The notes beneath the pieces are model-generated. The model worked only from the letters and a program-made list of their open reading frames with translations, did no database searches and was not told the DNA's origin. The translations under genes were made by a program, and so were the position numbers. From the NCBI RefSeq assembly GCF_039360445.1, contig NZ_CP134981.1, forward strand, positions 364,160 through 428,159: 64,000 nucleotides of DNA, written 5' to 3'. The DNA comes from Buchnera aphidicola (Periphyllus koelreuteriae) (GTDB lineage: Bacteria > Pseudomonadota > Gammaproteobacteria > Enterobacterales > Enterobacteriaceae). Positions 1 to 9,209 of this stretch are shown one piece after another. The stretch's first letter is position 1. Every line of letters starts with the position of its first letter.

Positions 1-453
1 GGATATTTAGGAAAAGTTATGAAAGAATCAATTCAAACTGCTATTACTGTTATTCGAACACAAGCAAAAAAATTAAAAATATCTACAAATTTTTATGAAA
101 AAAATGATATTCATGTTCATATTCCTGAAGGGGCTACTCCAAAAGATGGACCAAGCGCTGGAATTTCTATATGTACATCTATCACATCATCTATTACAAA
201 AAATCCAGTTAAACATACTTTTGCTATGACTGGTGAAATAACATTAAACGGAAATGTAATTGCTATTGGAGGACTTAGAGAAAAAATTCTTGCAGCTTAT
301 CAAGAAAAAATAAAAAATATAATTATCCCAAAAGAAAATAAAAAAGATCTAAAAAAAATATCAAAAAAAATACTTTCTAAAATAAAAATATATTTAGTAC
401 AAAACATTAAAGAAGTATTAAAATTATCATTAGAAAATGACCCTTATAAATAA
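1..453 (+). CDS. lon: Lon ATP-dependent protease, C-terminal fragment (cut by window edge)
   Basis: Lon is a cytosolic AAA+ serine protease that degrades misfolded and regulatory proteins. The frame is open from base 1, so only the last ~150 residues, the proteolytic domain, are in the window. The catalytic serine lies in PKDGPSAG (Ser codon 154-156) and the catalytic lysine in GGLREK (Lys codon 283-285). Their 43-residue spacing equals that of E. coli Ser679/Lys722. The C-terminus ends soon after the fold with little tail. In E. coli hupB follows lon; here ppiD follows directly, so hupB is missing from this place. Confidence 0.97.
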   Translation, partial: GYLGKVMKESIQTAITVIRTQAKKLKISTNFYEKNDIHVHIPEGATPKDGPSAGISICTSITSSITKNPVKHTFAMTGEITLNGNVIAIGGLREKILAAYQEKIKNIIIPKENKKDLKKISKKILSKIKIYLVQNIKEVLKLSLENDPYK

Positions 454-525
454 CAATTTTTTTTAAACACAAAAATATAAAAAATAATAATTTTTATAAC
501 AAATTATTTAAAAAGGTCTTTAAAA

Positions 526-1983
526 ATGAATAACTCTATATCATTATTTAAAAAAATAATTTTACAAATCATTCTAATTATTTTAATAACCTCAATTTTT
601 ATTACTAGTATGAATAATTATTTTAGTAATAATAATTCATGGATAATAAAAGTAAATAATAAAATAATTAATGAAAATACACTTAAAGATAGTTTTTTAA
701 CAAAATTATCTGAAATCAAATTAACTAATCCAAAAAAATATATTAAATTAATAGAAAATAAAAAAGAAACAAAAAAATTTATAAAAAATATTATATTTAA
801 TTTAATAAATAATATTTTAATTGAAGACTATTTAAATAAAATTAATATTAAAAATAAAAAAAAGAATATAAAAAACTTTATTATAAATTCTATAGAATTT
901 CAAAAAAATAATAAATTTAATAAAAACAAATATAATCAATTCTTAAATAAAAATTCTTTAAATGAAAATCAATATCTTAAAATAATAGAAAATAAATTAA
1001 TAAAAAATTATTTTTTAAATGATATTATAAATTCAGAATTTTTATTAAAAAATGAAAAAATATCAAATTATAAAGATAAATATAAAACAATATTTTATAA
1101 AACTGCAGAAATAGATTTTAAAAAATTAATTTATAAACAAAAAATTTCAAAAAAAGAAATTTTTAATTTTTATAAAAAAAATAAAAAATTTTTTTGTTTT
1201 CCAACAAAATTTAAATTACAATTTATAAATCTTTCTTCATTTATGAATGATAATAAAAAAAATATTGAAATAAATAACAAAATAAATTCGTTATCTATAA
1301 ATAAAAAAAATTTTTTTAATTTAATTGAAAAAATAACAAATATTAAAAGAAAAGAAACTCAATGGTTTTCAATAGATTCTATTCCTCAAGAAATTAATAA
1401 CAAAGAAATAAAAAAATTTTTAACAAATCAAAAATATTATAAAATTTACTTAAATAAAAATTATATAAATTATAATATTTCAAATAAAAAAAATAATTTT
1501 TATATTAAAATAATTGGTATTCAAAATAAAAAAATAAAACCATTAAAAGAAATTAAAAATATAATTAAATACATTTTAAAAAAAAAAAAAGCAAAAAAAA
1601 AAGCTTTAAACAAAATTAATACAATAGAAAAAGAACTTCAACAAAATTCATTTAAAAGTTTTAATAAAGAAAAATTAGAATTTAAAAATATATATAATAC
1701 AAAAAAAGATAAAAATAATATTTCAAAATTTGTAAAAACAATAAAAAAAAAATTTAATAAAAAAAATCCAGTTTATGTTAAAATGACTGATTACAAAAAT
1801 ACATGGATAATAATAAAAATATATAAAAAAATATATACAAAAATAAATAAAAAAACAAAAAATAAATTATATATGAAATTAAATTTATTAAATAAAAAAT
1901 TATTAATTCATTTAATATTAAAAAGTTTATACTCAAAATCAAAAATAAAATATAATAAAAAATATATTATTTTTAAAAAATAA
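526..1983 (+). CDS. ppiD: Periplasmic folding chaperone PpiD, shortened and divergent
   Basis: PpiD is an inner-membrane-anchored SurA/parvulin-type chaperone that helps proteins leaving the Sec translocon. The call rests on one N-terminal membrane segment (about residues 9-30), a following region like the SurA/PpiD N-terminal domain, and position between lon and mdlA. The protein has 485 residues against about 623 in E. coli and is very rich in Lys, Asn and Ile. I cannot point to an intact parvulin active site, so isomerase activity is doubtful. An AAGG motif about 10 bases before the ATG supports the start. Confidence 0.8.
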   Translation: MNNSISLFKKIILQIILIILITSIFITSMNNYFSNNNSWIIKVNNKIINENTLKDSFLTKLSEIKLTNPKKYIKLIENKKETKKFIKNIIFNLINNILIEDYLNKINIKNKKKNIKNFIINSIEFQKNNKFNKNKYNQFLNKNSLNENQYLKIIENKLIKNYFLNDIINSEFLLKNEKISNYKDKYKTIFYKTAEIDFKKLIYKQKISKKEIFNFYKKNKKFFCFPTKFKLQFINLSSFMNDNKKNIEINNKINSLSINKKNFFNLIEKITNIKRKETQWFSIDSIPQEINNKEIKKFLTNQKYYKIYLNKNYINYNISNKKNNFYIKIIGIQNKKIKPLKEIKNIIKYILKKKKAKKKALNKINTIEKELQQNSFKSFNKEKLEFKNIYNTKKDKNNISKFVKTIKKKFNKKNPVYVKMTDYKNTWIIIKIYKKIYTKINKKTKNKLYMKLNLLNKKLLIHLILKSLYSKSKIKYNKKYIIFKK

Positions 1984-2079
1984 ATATAAATATATATTAT
2001 TAAATTTTTAAAAAATTTAAATACTCTAATTAAATTTATTAATAATATTTAAAATAAATATTAAAATTAAGGCGATATT

Positions 2080-3810
2080 TTGAGATTATTTAAACAATTA
2101 AATTGGTATTTTCTTCAAGAATGGAAAAGATATCTTGGATCTATAATAATATTAATAATTATTGCATGTATGCAAACAATTCCTCCAAAAATTGTAGGAA
2201 AATTAGTAGATTCAATAGTTAAAAAAAAAGTAAATGTTCACTCATCTATTCAATTAATTTATATCATGATAGCTATTGCTTTAACTGTATATATATTAAG
2301 ATATGTTTGGAGAATATTACTTTTTGGAGCGTCTTATAAATTAGCAATAAAATTAAGAAAATTATTTTATAAATCTATTATTAAACAAAATAATGATTTT
2401 TATATAAAAAATAGAACAGGAGATTTAATTACACGAGTTAGTAATGATATTGAAAGAATAATATTTGCTGCAGGAGAAGGAGTACTTACTTTAGTTGATT
2501 CATTAGTAATGGGTATTTCTGTATTAATAGTTATGTGTACTCAAATTAGTTTTAAATTAACTTTTTTTGCATTAATACCAATGCCAATTATGACAATTTT
2601 TATTAAAAAATACGGAGCCAAATTACATAAAAACTTTTTTAAATATCAAATTTCTTTTTCTAAATTAAATAATAAAACACAAGAAATTTTAACTAGTATA
2701 AGAATGATTAGAGCATTTGGATTAGAAAAATTAAAATTAAAGGAATTTTTAAAATTAATAAACAAATCTAGTAAAAAAAATATTAAAGTAGCAAAAGTAG
2801 ATGCAAAGTTTGATCCAGTTATTTATCTTTCTATTGCTTTTTCAAATCTTTTAGCTATTTCAAGTGGTAGTTGGTTAGTATGGAATGATAAAATAACATT
2901 AGGTCAACTAACAAGTTTTATTATGTATTTAGGATTAATGATTTGGCCTATGCTAGCATTAGCATGGATGTTTAACATTGTAGAAAGAGGTAGTTCTGCA
3001 TGGAATAGAATACAAAATATAATAACATATCCAGTAAAATTAAAAAATGGAAACATAAAAGTTTCAAAAAATTTTAAAAAAATAAAAATAAAAATTAAAA
3101 AATTTTTATATGAAAAAAAAAAAAAAACTGTTTTAAAAAATATATTTTTTTCTATAAAACAAGGACAAATTATAGGTATTTGTGGACCAACTGGTTCTGG
3201 TAAAAGTACTTTAATTAAATTAATTCAAAGAAATTTTGATATAGATTTAGGAGATATTTTATATGATAAAATATCTTTAAAAAAATTGAAATTAAAAGAA
3301 TGGAGAAAAAAAATTTCAGTTGTTAATCAAGAAACATTTTTATTTACTGATACAATTTTAAATAATATTACTTTTGGAAATAATAAAATAAATTTTAGTA
3401 AAGTAAAAAAATATTTAAAAATGATAAAATTAAAAAATGAAATTGAAAAATTAAAAAATAAATATAATACATTTATAGGAGAAGATGGAGTTTTATTATC
3501 AGGTGGTCAAAAACAAAGATTAGCTATCGTTCGTGCATTAATTTCAAAACCTAAAATATTAATTTTAGATGATGCATTATCTGCAATAGATGGGAAAACA
3601 ACGAAAAAAATTCTTAAAAATATTTTTAAATGGAAAAATAAAAATACAACTATAATCATTAGTTCACATAAACTATCTGTACTTAAAAAATCAAACAAAA
3701 TTTTAGTAATGAAAAAAGGGAAAATTATTAACAGAGGAAACCATATTTCGCTTTTAAAAACAAAAAATTGGTATAGTAATTCATTATCCTATAGAAAAAA
3801 TCAATATTAA
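2080..3810 (+). CDS. mdlA: Multidrug ABC half-transporter MdlA
   Basis: MdlA is an ABC exporter half (membrane domain about residues 1-310, ATPase domain to the end) expected to pair with MdlB in the inner membrane. The substrate is unknown. Visible motifs: Walker A GPTGSGKS (369-376), LSGGQ signature (473-477), Walker B ending in D497-D498, and switch His530. The residue after Walker B is Asp instead of the catalytic Glu, as in E. coli MdlA, the mark of a degenerate site in heterodimeric exporters. The start is TTG, with AAGGCGA upstream; the next residues RLFKQLNWYF match the family start. mdlB follows after 35 bases. Confidence 0.96.
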   Translation: MRLFKQLNWYFLQEWKRYLGSIIILIIIACMQTIPPKIVGKLVDSIVKKKVNVHSSIQLIYIMIAIALTVYILRYVWRILLFGASYKLAIKLRKLFYKSIIKQNNDFYIKNRTGDLITRVSNDIERIIFAAGEGVLTLVDSLVMGISVLIVMCTQISFKLTFFALIPMPIMTIFIKKYGAKLHKNFFKYQISFSKLNNKTQEILTSIRMIRAFGLEKLKLKEFLKLINKSSKKNIKVAKVDAKFDPVIYLSIAFSNLLAISSGSWLVWNDKITLGQLTSFIMYLGLMIWPMLALAWMFNIVERGSSAWNRIQNIITYPVKLKNGNIKVSKNFKKIKIKIKKFLYEKKKKTVLKNIFFSIKQGQIIGICGPTGSGKSTLIKLIQRNFDIDLGDILYDKISLKKLKLKEWRKKISVVNQETFLFTDTILNNITFGNNKINFSKVKKYLKMIKLKNEIEKLKNKYNTFIGEDGVLLSGGQKQRLAIVRALISKPKILILDDALSAIDGKTTKKILKNIFKWKNKNTTIIISSHKLSVLKKSNKILVMKKGKIINRGNHISLLKTKNWYSNSLSYRKNQY

Positions 3811-3845
3811 ACAATAAAAAATTTTTAAATAAAAGGAAATTTAAA

Positions 3846-5585
3846 ATGAATAATTTTATGAAATATTGGCCTACTCTTAAACGACTTTTAAAATATGGAA
3901 AACCTTTTAAAAAATTACTATATTTTGGAATTTTTTTACTTTTATCTGCAGCTTTGTCAGAAGTTTTAGGACCAATATTAATTAGTAATTTTATTAAAAA
4001 TATATTAGAAAAACATGAATTTTCAAAAACTATTGTTTTATCAAATACTATTGGATTTATTATATTACAAATTTCTTCTGTAATTTTATATTATTCTCAA
4101 AATATTATTTTTAGTAAAATATCTATAAAAATTATTCAAAATTTAAGATATGATATAATGAAATCTACTTTAAGATTACCTATTAAAATATATGATAGTC
4201 AACCAATAGGTCATATTATTTCTAAAATTACTAATGATACTGAATCTATTCGAGAATTATATGATACAATTTTAGGTTCAATTATTAATAGTTCAGTTTT
4301 AGTATGTATTGTATTAATTGCTATGTTTATTTTATCTTGGAAAATGGCATTAATTTCAATGACTTTAATTCCAATAGTGATTTTAATTATTCTTGCTTAT
4401 CAATACTATAGTATTCCAATATTAAAAAAAATAAGACATTTTTTATCAAAAATATATCATGAATTTAATGAAATCGTAAATGGAATTGAAATTATTCAAC
4501 AATTTTGTCAAGAAAAAAAATTTAAAAAAAAAATTATTAATACAAGTTATATGCATTATAAATATAAAATGAAAGCATTAAAATTAGAAGGATTTTTATT
4601 AAGACCATTATTAAATTTTTTATCTTCATCAATACTTTGTTCAATTATGTTTTTTTGTATTATATCTAATATTGATTCATTTAAAGTAGGAATTTTATAT
4701 GCTTTTATAAGTTATTTATCAAGATTAAATGAACCATTAATTTCTATGGCAAGTCAACAACCATTATTGCAAAAAGCATTAGTATCAGGAGAAAGAATTT
4801 TTGAATTAATGGATAAAAAAAAACAAGAATATGGATTAATTAATAAAAAATTTAAAACTGGAAAAATATTTATAAAAAACATGAGTTTTAAATATGATAA
4901 AAATTCTATTAATGCTTTATCAAATATAAATATTAAAATTCCAGAAAAATATTTTATTGCATTTATTGGAAAAACAGGAAGTGGAAAAAGCACATTAGCT
5001 AATTTATTAATGGGGTATTATCAATCTAGTTCTGGTTCAATTTATTTAGATAATAAAAAAATTGAAAAAATTAGCCATAATTCTTTAAGAAATTCTGTTT
5101 CATTAATACAACAATCTCCTATTATATTACCTGATACAATTTTAAAAAATATTACTCTTGGTCAAAAAATTTCTACAGAAAGAATAAACAAAATTATTAA
5201 ATTAGTCAATTTAAATAAATTAATTTCTTCATTAAAAAAAGGAATTTTTACTAAATTAAGTGAAAAAGGAAATAATCTTTCTGTTGGTCAAAAACAATTG
5301 ATTTCTATAGCACGAGCATTAATAAAAAAACCAAAAATATTAATTTTAGATGAAGCTACAGCAAATATAGATATATATACAGAAAAATTAATACAAAAAT
5401 CATTATTAAAAATTAAAAATAAAACTACTTTAATAATGATTGCTCATAGATTAAATACAATAAAAAATGCAAATAAGATTATTGTTTTGAATAAAGGTAA
5501 AATTGTTGAACAAGGAACTCATAAAGAATTAATGAAAATTAAAAACAAATATTATAAAATGTATAAATCTCAAGAATTTAAATAA
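3846..5585 (+). CDS. mdlB: Multidrug ABC half-transporter MdlB
   Basis: Second half of the MdlAB exporter, an inner-membrane protein with an N-terminal multispan domain and a C-terminal ATPase. Motifs: Walker A GKTGSGKS (375-382), signature LSVGQ (478-482), Walker B with catalytic Glu503, switch His534. Unlike MdlA it keeps the consensus Glu, so the pair should have one canonical and one degenerate ATP site. It has 579 residues against about 593 in E. coli. AAAGGAAA before the ATG is the ribosome binding site, and the gene is probably cotranscribed with mdlA. Confidence 0.96.
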   Translation: MNNFMKYWPTLKRLLKYGKPFKKLLYFGIFLLLSAALSEVLGPILISNFIKNILEKHEFSKTIVLSNTIGFIILQISSVILYYSQNIIFSKISIKIIQNLRYDIMKSTLRLPIKIYDSQPIGHIISKITNDTESIRELYDTILGSIINSSVLVCIVLIAMFILSWKMALISMTLIPIVILIILAYQYYSIPILKKIRHFLSKIYHEFNEIVNGIEIIQQFCQEKKFKKKIINTSYMHYKYKMKALKLEGFLLRPLLNFLSSSILCSIMFFCIISNIDSFKVGILYAFISYLSRLNEPLISMASQQPLLQKALVSGERIFELMDKKKQEYGLINKKFKTGKIFIKNMSFKYDKNSINALSNINIKIPEKYFIAFIGKTGSGKSTLANLLMGYYQSSSGSIYLDNKKIEKISHNSLRNSVSLIQQSPIILPDTILKNITLGQKISTERINKIIKLVNLNKLISSLKKGIFTKLSEKGNNLSVGQKQLISIARALIKKPKILILDEATANIDIYTEKLIQKSLLKIKNKTTLIMIAHRLNTIKNANKIIVLNKGKIVEQGTHKELMKIKNKYYKMYKSQEFK

Positions 5586-5610
5586 TATTTTAAAAAAATA
5601 GTTTTTTTAA

Positions 5611-5713
5611 GTGTTTTATTAATAAAAAATATGCATGTATTCTTTGAATTAGCTGCTTCTTTCCAGACCTGACTAAGTATTCAAATTCAACATCATATAT
5701 ACTAATAAAACAC
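5611..5713 (-). ncRNA. ffs: 4.5S RNA of the signal recognition particle
   Basis: Read on the minus strand, the interval holds GTCAGGTCTGGAAAGAAGCA, nearly identical to the E. coli 4.5S apical domain that binds Ffh. It is enclosed by complementary ends (GTGTTTTATTAGT at the 5' side, ATTAATAAAACAC at the 3' side), giving the expected single long hairpin of about 103 nt. The RNA guides membrane protein targeting with Ffh and FtsY. It sits between mdlB and dnaX, opposite to both. A TTGTAT-17-TATATT pair upstream on the minus strand could be its promoter, but in DNA this AT-rich that is weak evidence. Confidence 0.93.
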
Positions 5714-5878
5714 TTAAAAAATAATATTTTTATAAAATTATAATATACATTATTTTTTATAAAAATACAATTTTTTATTGTTTAATAAAAAATACTTTTC
5801 TAAAAATAATTATGACTAATGAAAATTATTTATAATTATGATAGCATATAAAAATATAAATAAAATTTTATAAATAAA

Positions 5879-6967
5879 ATGAAATATAAAGTATTTGCAA
5901 GAAAATGGAGACCAAAAGATTTTAATGAAGTAATTGGTCAAAAATATACTATCCAAGCAATTTCTAATAGTTTAAAATTAAATAGAATTCATCAAGCATG
6001 GATTTTATACGGAACACGAGGAATTGGAAAAACAACAATAGCAAGAATTTTAGCAAAATGTCTAAATTGCAAAAAAAAAATTACACATACTCCATGTAAA
6101 CAATGTATCTCATGTAAAGAAATTGATAAAAATTTTAGCCCAGATTTAATTGAAATCGACGCTGCATCAAAAACTAAAGTTGAAGATATAAAAGAACTTT
6201 TAGAAAATTCAAAATATCCTCCTATTAAAGAAAGATTTAAAATTTATTTAATTGATGAGATACACATGTTATCTAGATATAGTTTTAATGCACTTTTAAA
6301 AACTTTAGAAGAACCACCTAAACATGTAAAATTTATTTTTGCTACTACAAATATTGAAAAACTTCCAAAAACAATTATTTCTAGATGTATTAGATTTAAT
6401 TTAACAACTATTTCTATAAAAAATATTAAATTAAATATAAAAAATATTTTAAAAAATGAAAAAATTTTTTATGAAAAAAATACTTTAGATTTAATTTCAA
6501 ATGCTGCAGATGGTAGCATGAGAGATGCATTAAGTATAACAGAACAAGCTATTTCTATAGGTAATGGAAAAATAAAAAATTCTAACGTTAAAAAAATGTT
6601 AGGAATATTTAAATATGAAAATTTTTTAAATTTACTTCAAGCAATTTTTGAACAAAATGCAAAAAAAATAATGAAATTTAAAGAAAAAATTTTATCTTTA
6701 GATGTTGAACCTGATCAAATTTTAATAGAATTATTAAGATTATTACATTATTTATATATTTTAAAAATATATTCAATAAAATGGAAATCAAAAATATATA
6801 ATAAAAAACAACAAAAAATTTTAAAAAAAATGTCAAAAAAATATAATTATAAAGAAATTAAAAAAAATTATTCAATTATAATTAATGGAAGAAAAGAAAT
6901 AAATTTTTCTCCATCTAAAAAGTTAGGAATGGAATTAACATTACTTAAAACACTAAAAAAAAAATAA
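5879..6967 (+). CDS. dnaX: DNA polymerase III clamp-loader subunit, gamma-length DnaX
   Basis: ATPase of the DNA polymerase III clamp loader. Visible: Walker A GTRGIGKTT (45-53), zinc cysteines C64, C73, C76, C79, DEIH Walker B box (126-129), and an SRC sensor motif. With 362 residues it carries only the three domains of E. coli gamma and lacks the tau-specific DnaB- and polymerase-binding domains. It is even shorter than E. coli gamma (431). ybaB follows after 83 bases, as in E. coli. Confidence 0.97.
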   Translation: MKYKVFARKWRPKDFNEVIGQKYTIQAISNSLKLNRIHQAWILYGTRGIGKTTIARILAKCLNCKKKITHTPCKQCISCKEIDKNFSPDLIEIDAASKTKVEDIKELLENSKYPPIKERFKIYLIDEIHMLSRYSFNALLKTLEEPPKHVKFIFATTNIEKLPKTIISRCIRFNLTTISIKNIKLNIKNILKNEKIFYEKNTLDLISNAADGSMRDALSITEQAISIGNGKIKNSNVKKMLGIFKYENFLNLLQAIFEQNAKKIMKFKEKILSLDVEPDQILIELLRLLHYLYILKIYSIKWKSKIYNKKQQKILKKMSKKYNYKEIKKNYSIIINGRKEINFSPSKKLGMELTLLKTLKKK

Positions 6968-7050
6968 AATTTTTTATAAAAAAATAATTTTTAATTTATT
7001 ATTTTATAATAAATTAAAATAAAAAAATTAATAATTTTAAAGAGAAAAAA

Positions 7051-7383
7051 ATGTTTAATAAAAAAAATTTTGGGAATTTAATGCAACAAGCTCAAAAAAT
7101 GCAAGAAAATATGAAAAATATACAAAAAAAAATAAAATCTATAAAAGTTACAGGAGAATCAGGAGCTGGATTGGTTAAAATTACATTAAATGGAAATAAT
7201 ATTTGTAAAAAAGTTGAAATTGATTCAAATTTATTAAAAGACAATGATAAAGATATTATTGAAGATTTAATAATTGCTGCATTTAATGAAGCAAATAGAA
7301 AAATAAAAGAAGAACATAAAAAAAGAATGTCAAAATTTTCAAATGGAATGCCTATTCCAAATGATTTAAATTTTCCTATTTAA
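7051..7383 (+). CDS. ybaB: YbaB/EbfC nucleoid-associated protein
   Basis: Small DNA-binding protein of the YbaB/EbfC family, 110 residues (109 in E. coli). The N-terminal helix MQQAQKMQENMKN, the central G-V-V/K-T-like strand (GLVKITLNGN) and the C-terminal MPIPNDLNFPI are typical. It follows dnaX as in E. coli. recR and htpG, which in E. coli lie between ybaB and adk, are absent. Confidence 0.94.
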   Translation: MFNKKNFGNLMQQAQKMQENMKNIQKKIKSIKVTGESGAGLVKITLNGNNICKKVEIDSNLLKDNDKDIIEDLIIAAFNEANRKIKEEHKKRMSKFSNGMPIPNDLNFPI

Positions 7384-7474
7384 TAAAATATAATTAAAAA
7401 AATTAAAAAAATTAAATTATTATATATATTTAAAATAATATTTTTAATAAAATAAATCTTCTTATAGGAAAAAA

Positions 7475-8116
7475 ATGAAAATTATTTTAATTGGATATCC
7501 ATGCTCTGGAAAAGGAACACAAGCTCAATTAATTTCAAAAAAATACAATATACCTAATATTTCAATAGGTGATTTAATAAGATCAAAAATATTAAAAAAT
7601 TCAATAAAAAATAAAAAACTAAATGATAAATTAAAATCAGGAGAATTAATTTCAGATAAAATAATTATATCTTTAGTAAAAAATAGATTAAAAAAAAAAG
7701 ATTGTTTAAATGGTTATATTTTAGATGGATTACCTAGAACTCTTAATCAAGCAAAATTAATGAATGAAAAAAAAATTAACATTGATTATATAATAGAAAT
7801 ATCAGTATTAAAAAAAAATATATTAAAAAGAGCATTAGGAAGACAAATTCATATTCCATCTGGAAGAATTTATCATAAAATTTATAATCCTCCATTAATA
7901 AAAAATATAGATAACATTACTGGAGAAAAATTAGTTAAAAGACAAGATGATAATCAACATACTATTGAAAAAAGATTAAATCAATACGATTCTGTTAAAA
8001 AAAAAATATTTAAATATTATAAAAATAAACAAATAAATATTAAATATTTTAAAATTGATGGAAATAAAAAATTAAAAAAAATTACAAATTCTATAAAAAA
8101 AATATTAACAAAATAG
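7475..8116 (+). CDS. adk: Adenylate kinase
   Basis: Catalyses AMP + ATP to 2 ADP in the cytosol. The P-loop is GYPCSGKGTQ (7-16), with Cys-Ser where E. coli has Gly-Ala. The AMP site (IGDLIRS), the long-form LID domain (GRQIHIPSGRIYH) and the RQDDN segment are present. The 213 residues compare with 214 in E. coli. AGGAAAA precedes the ATG. A tRNA-Arg gene follows on the other strand. Confidence 0.97.
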   Translation: MKIILIGYPCSGKGTQAQLISKKYNIPNISIGDLIRSKILKNSIKNKKLNDKLKSGELISDKIIISLVKNRLKKKDCLNGYILDGLPRTLNQAKLMNEKKINIDYIIEISVLKKNILKRALGRQIHIPSGRIYHKIYNPPLIKNIDNITGEKLVKRQDDNQHTIEKRLNQYDSVKKKIFKYYKNKQINIKYFKIDGNKKLKKITNSIKKILTK

Positions 8117-8136
8117 TATTTTTTTTTAAAATTTTT

Positions 8137-8210
<74 letters not shown>

Positions 8211-8342
8211 TTAAAAAATTATTCTAATAATTATATAATTTTTATTTTAAAATATATATTATAAATTATTTTTTTTAAAAATACTAGTTATAAGTTTTTA
8301 ATATTTTTTAAAAAATTAATTATTTAAAAAAATGGAAAAAAA

Positions 8343-9209
8343 ATGGTAGCAAAAATAATTAATGGGTTTAAAATTTCTAAAAAAATTCAAAAAAAAATAA
8401 AAAATGAAATTTGTAAAAGAAAAAAAAAAGGATTATTAATTCCAGGATTGGCAGTAATATTAGTTGGAAATAATAATTCATCAAAAATTTATGTAAAAAA
8501 TAAAAAAATCGCATGCAATAAAGTTGGTTTTTTTTCTAAAATATTTAAATTTTCTAAAAAAATATCTGAAAAAAAAATAATAAATTTAATAAAAAAATTA
8601 AATAAAAATAAATTAATACATGGAATTTTAATTCAATTACCTTTGCCAAAAAAAATAAATACATTAAAAATTATAAAAAAAATTTCATATAAAAAAGATG
8701 TAGATGGATTTCATCCATTTAATATAGGTTTATTATGTCAAAGACAACCAAATTTAAGATCATGTACTCCATTTGGAATACTACAATTATTAAAAAAAAA
8801 AAAAATAAAAATAAAAGGATTAAACGCATTAATTATTGGTGCATCAAATATCGTTGGAAGACCAATGATGTTAGAATTATTACTTGCAGGTTGCACAACA
8901 ACTGTTGCGCATAGATTTACAAAAAATTTATATCAATATGTAAAAAACGCAGATTTAATAATTATTGCCATTGGAAAACCAAATTTTTTAAATGGAAAAT
9001 TTATAAAAAAAGGAGCAATTATTATTGATGTTGGAATTAATAGATTAAAAAATGGAAAAATAGTAGGTGATGTTGATTTCAATTCAAACTATAAAAAAGC
9101 TTCATATATTACTCCTGTACCTGGAGGAGTAGGACCTATGACTGTAACGAGTTTATTACAAAATACTTTATATGCATGTAAAAAATATTATGATAAAAAA
9201 ATTTTATAA
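8343..9209 (+). CDS. folD: Bifunctional methylenetetrahydrofolate dehydrogenase/cyclohydrolase
   Basis: FolD converts 5,10-methylene-THF to 10-formyl-THF, the formyl donor for Fmt (also in this window) and for purines. The protein has 288 residues as in E. coli. Seen: the active-site segment [13 protein letters not shown] with its Tyr and Lys, [18 protein letters not shown], the nucleotide-binding GASNIVGRP and the C-terminal [10 protein letters not shown]. Its 3' end overlaps convergent cysS by 6 bases, so the two share no terminator space. Confidence 0.96.
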   Translation: MVAKIINGFKISKKIQKKIKNEICKRKKKGLLIPGLAVILVGNNNSSKIYVKNKKIACNKVGFFSKIFKFSKKISEKKIINLIKKLNKNKLIHGILIQLPLPKKINTLKIIKKISYKKDVDGFHPFNIGLLCQRQPNLRSCTPFGILQLLKKKKIKIKGLNALIIGASNIVGRPMMLELLLAGCTTTVAHRFTKNLYQYVKNADLIIIAIGKPNFLNGKFIKKGAIIIDVGINRLKNGKIVGDVDFNSNYKKASYITPVPGGVGPMTVTSLLQNTLYACKKYYDKKIL

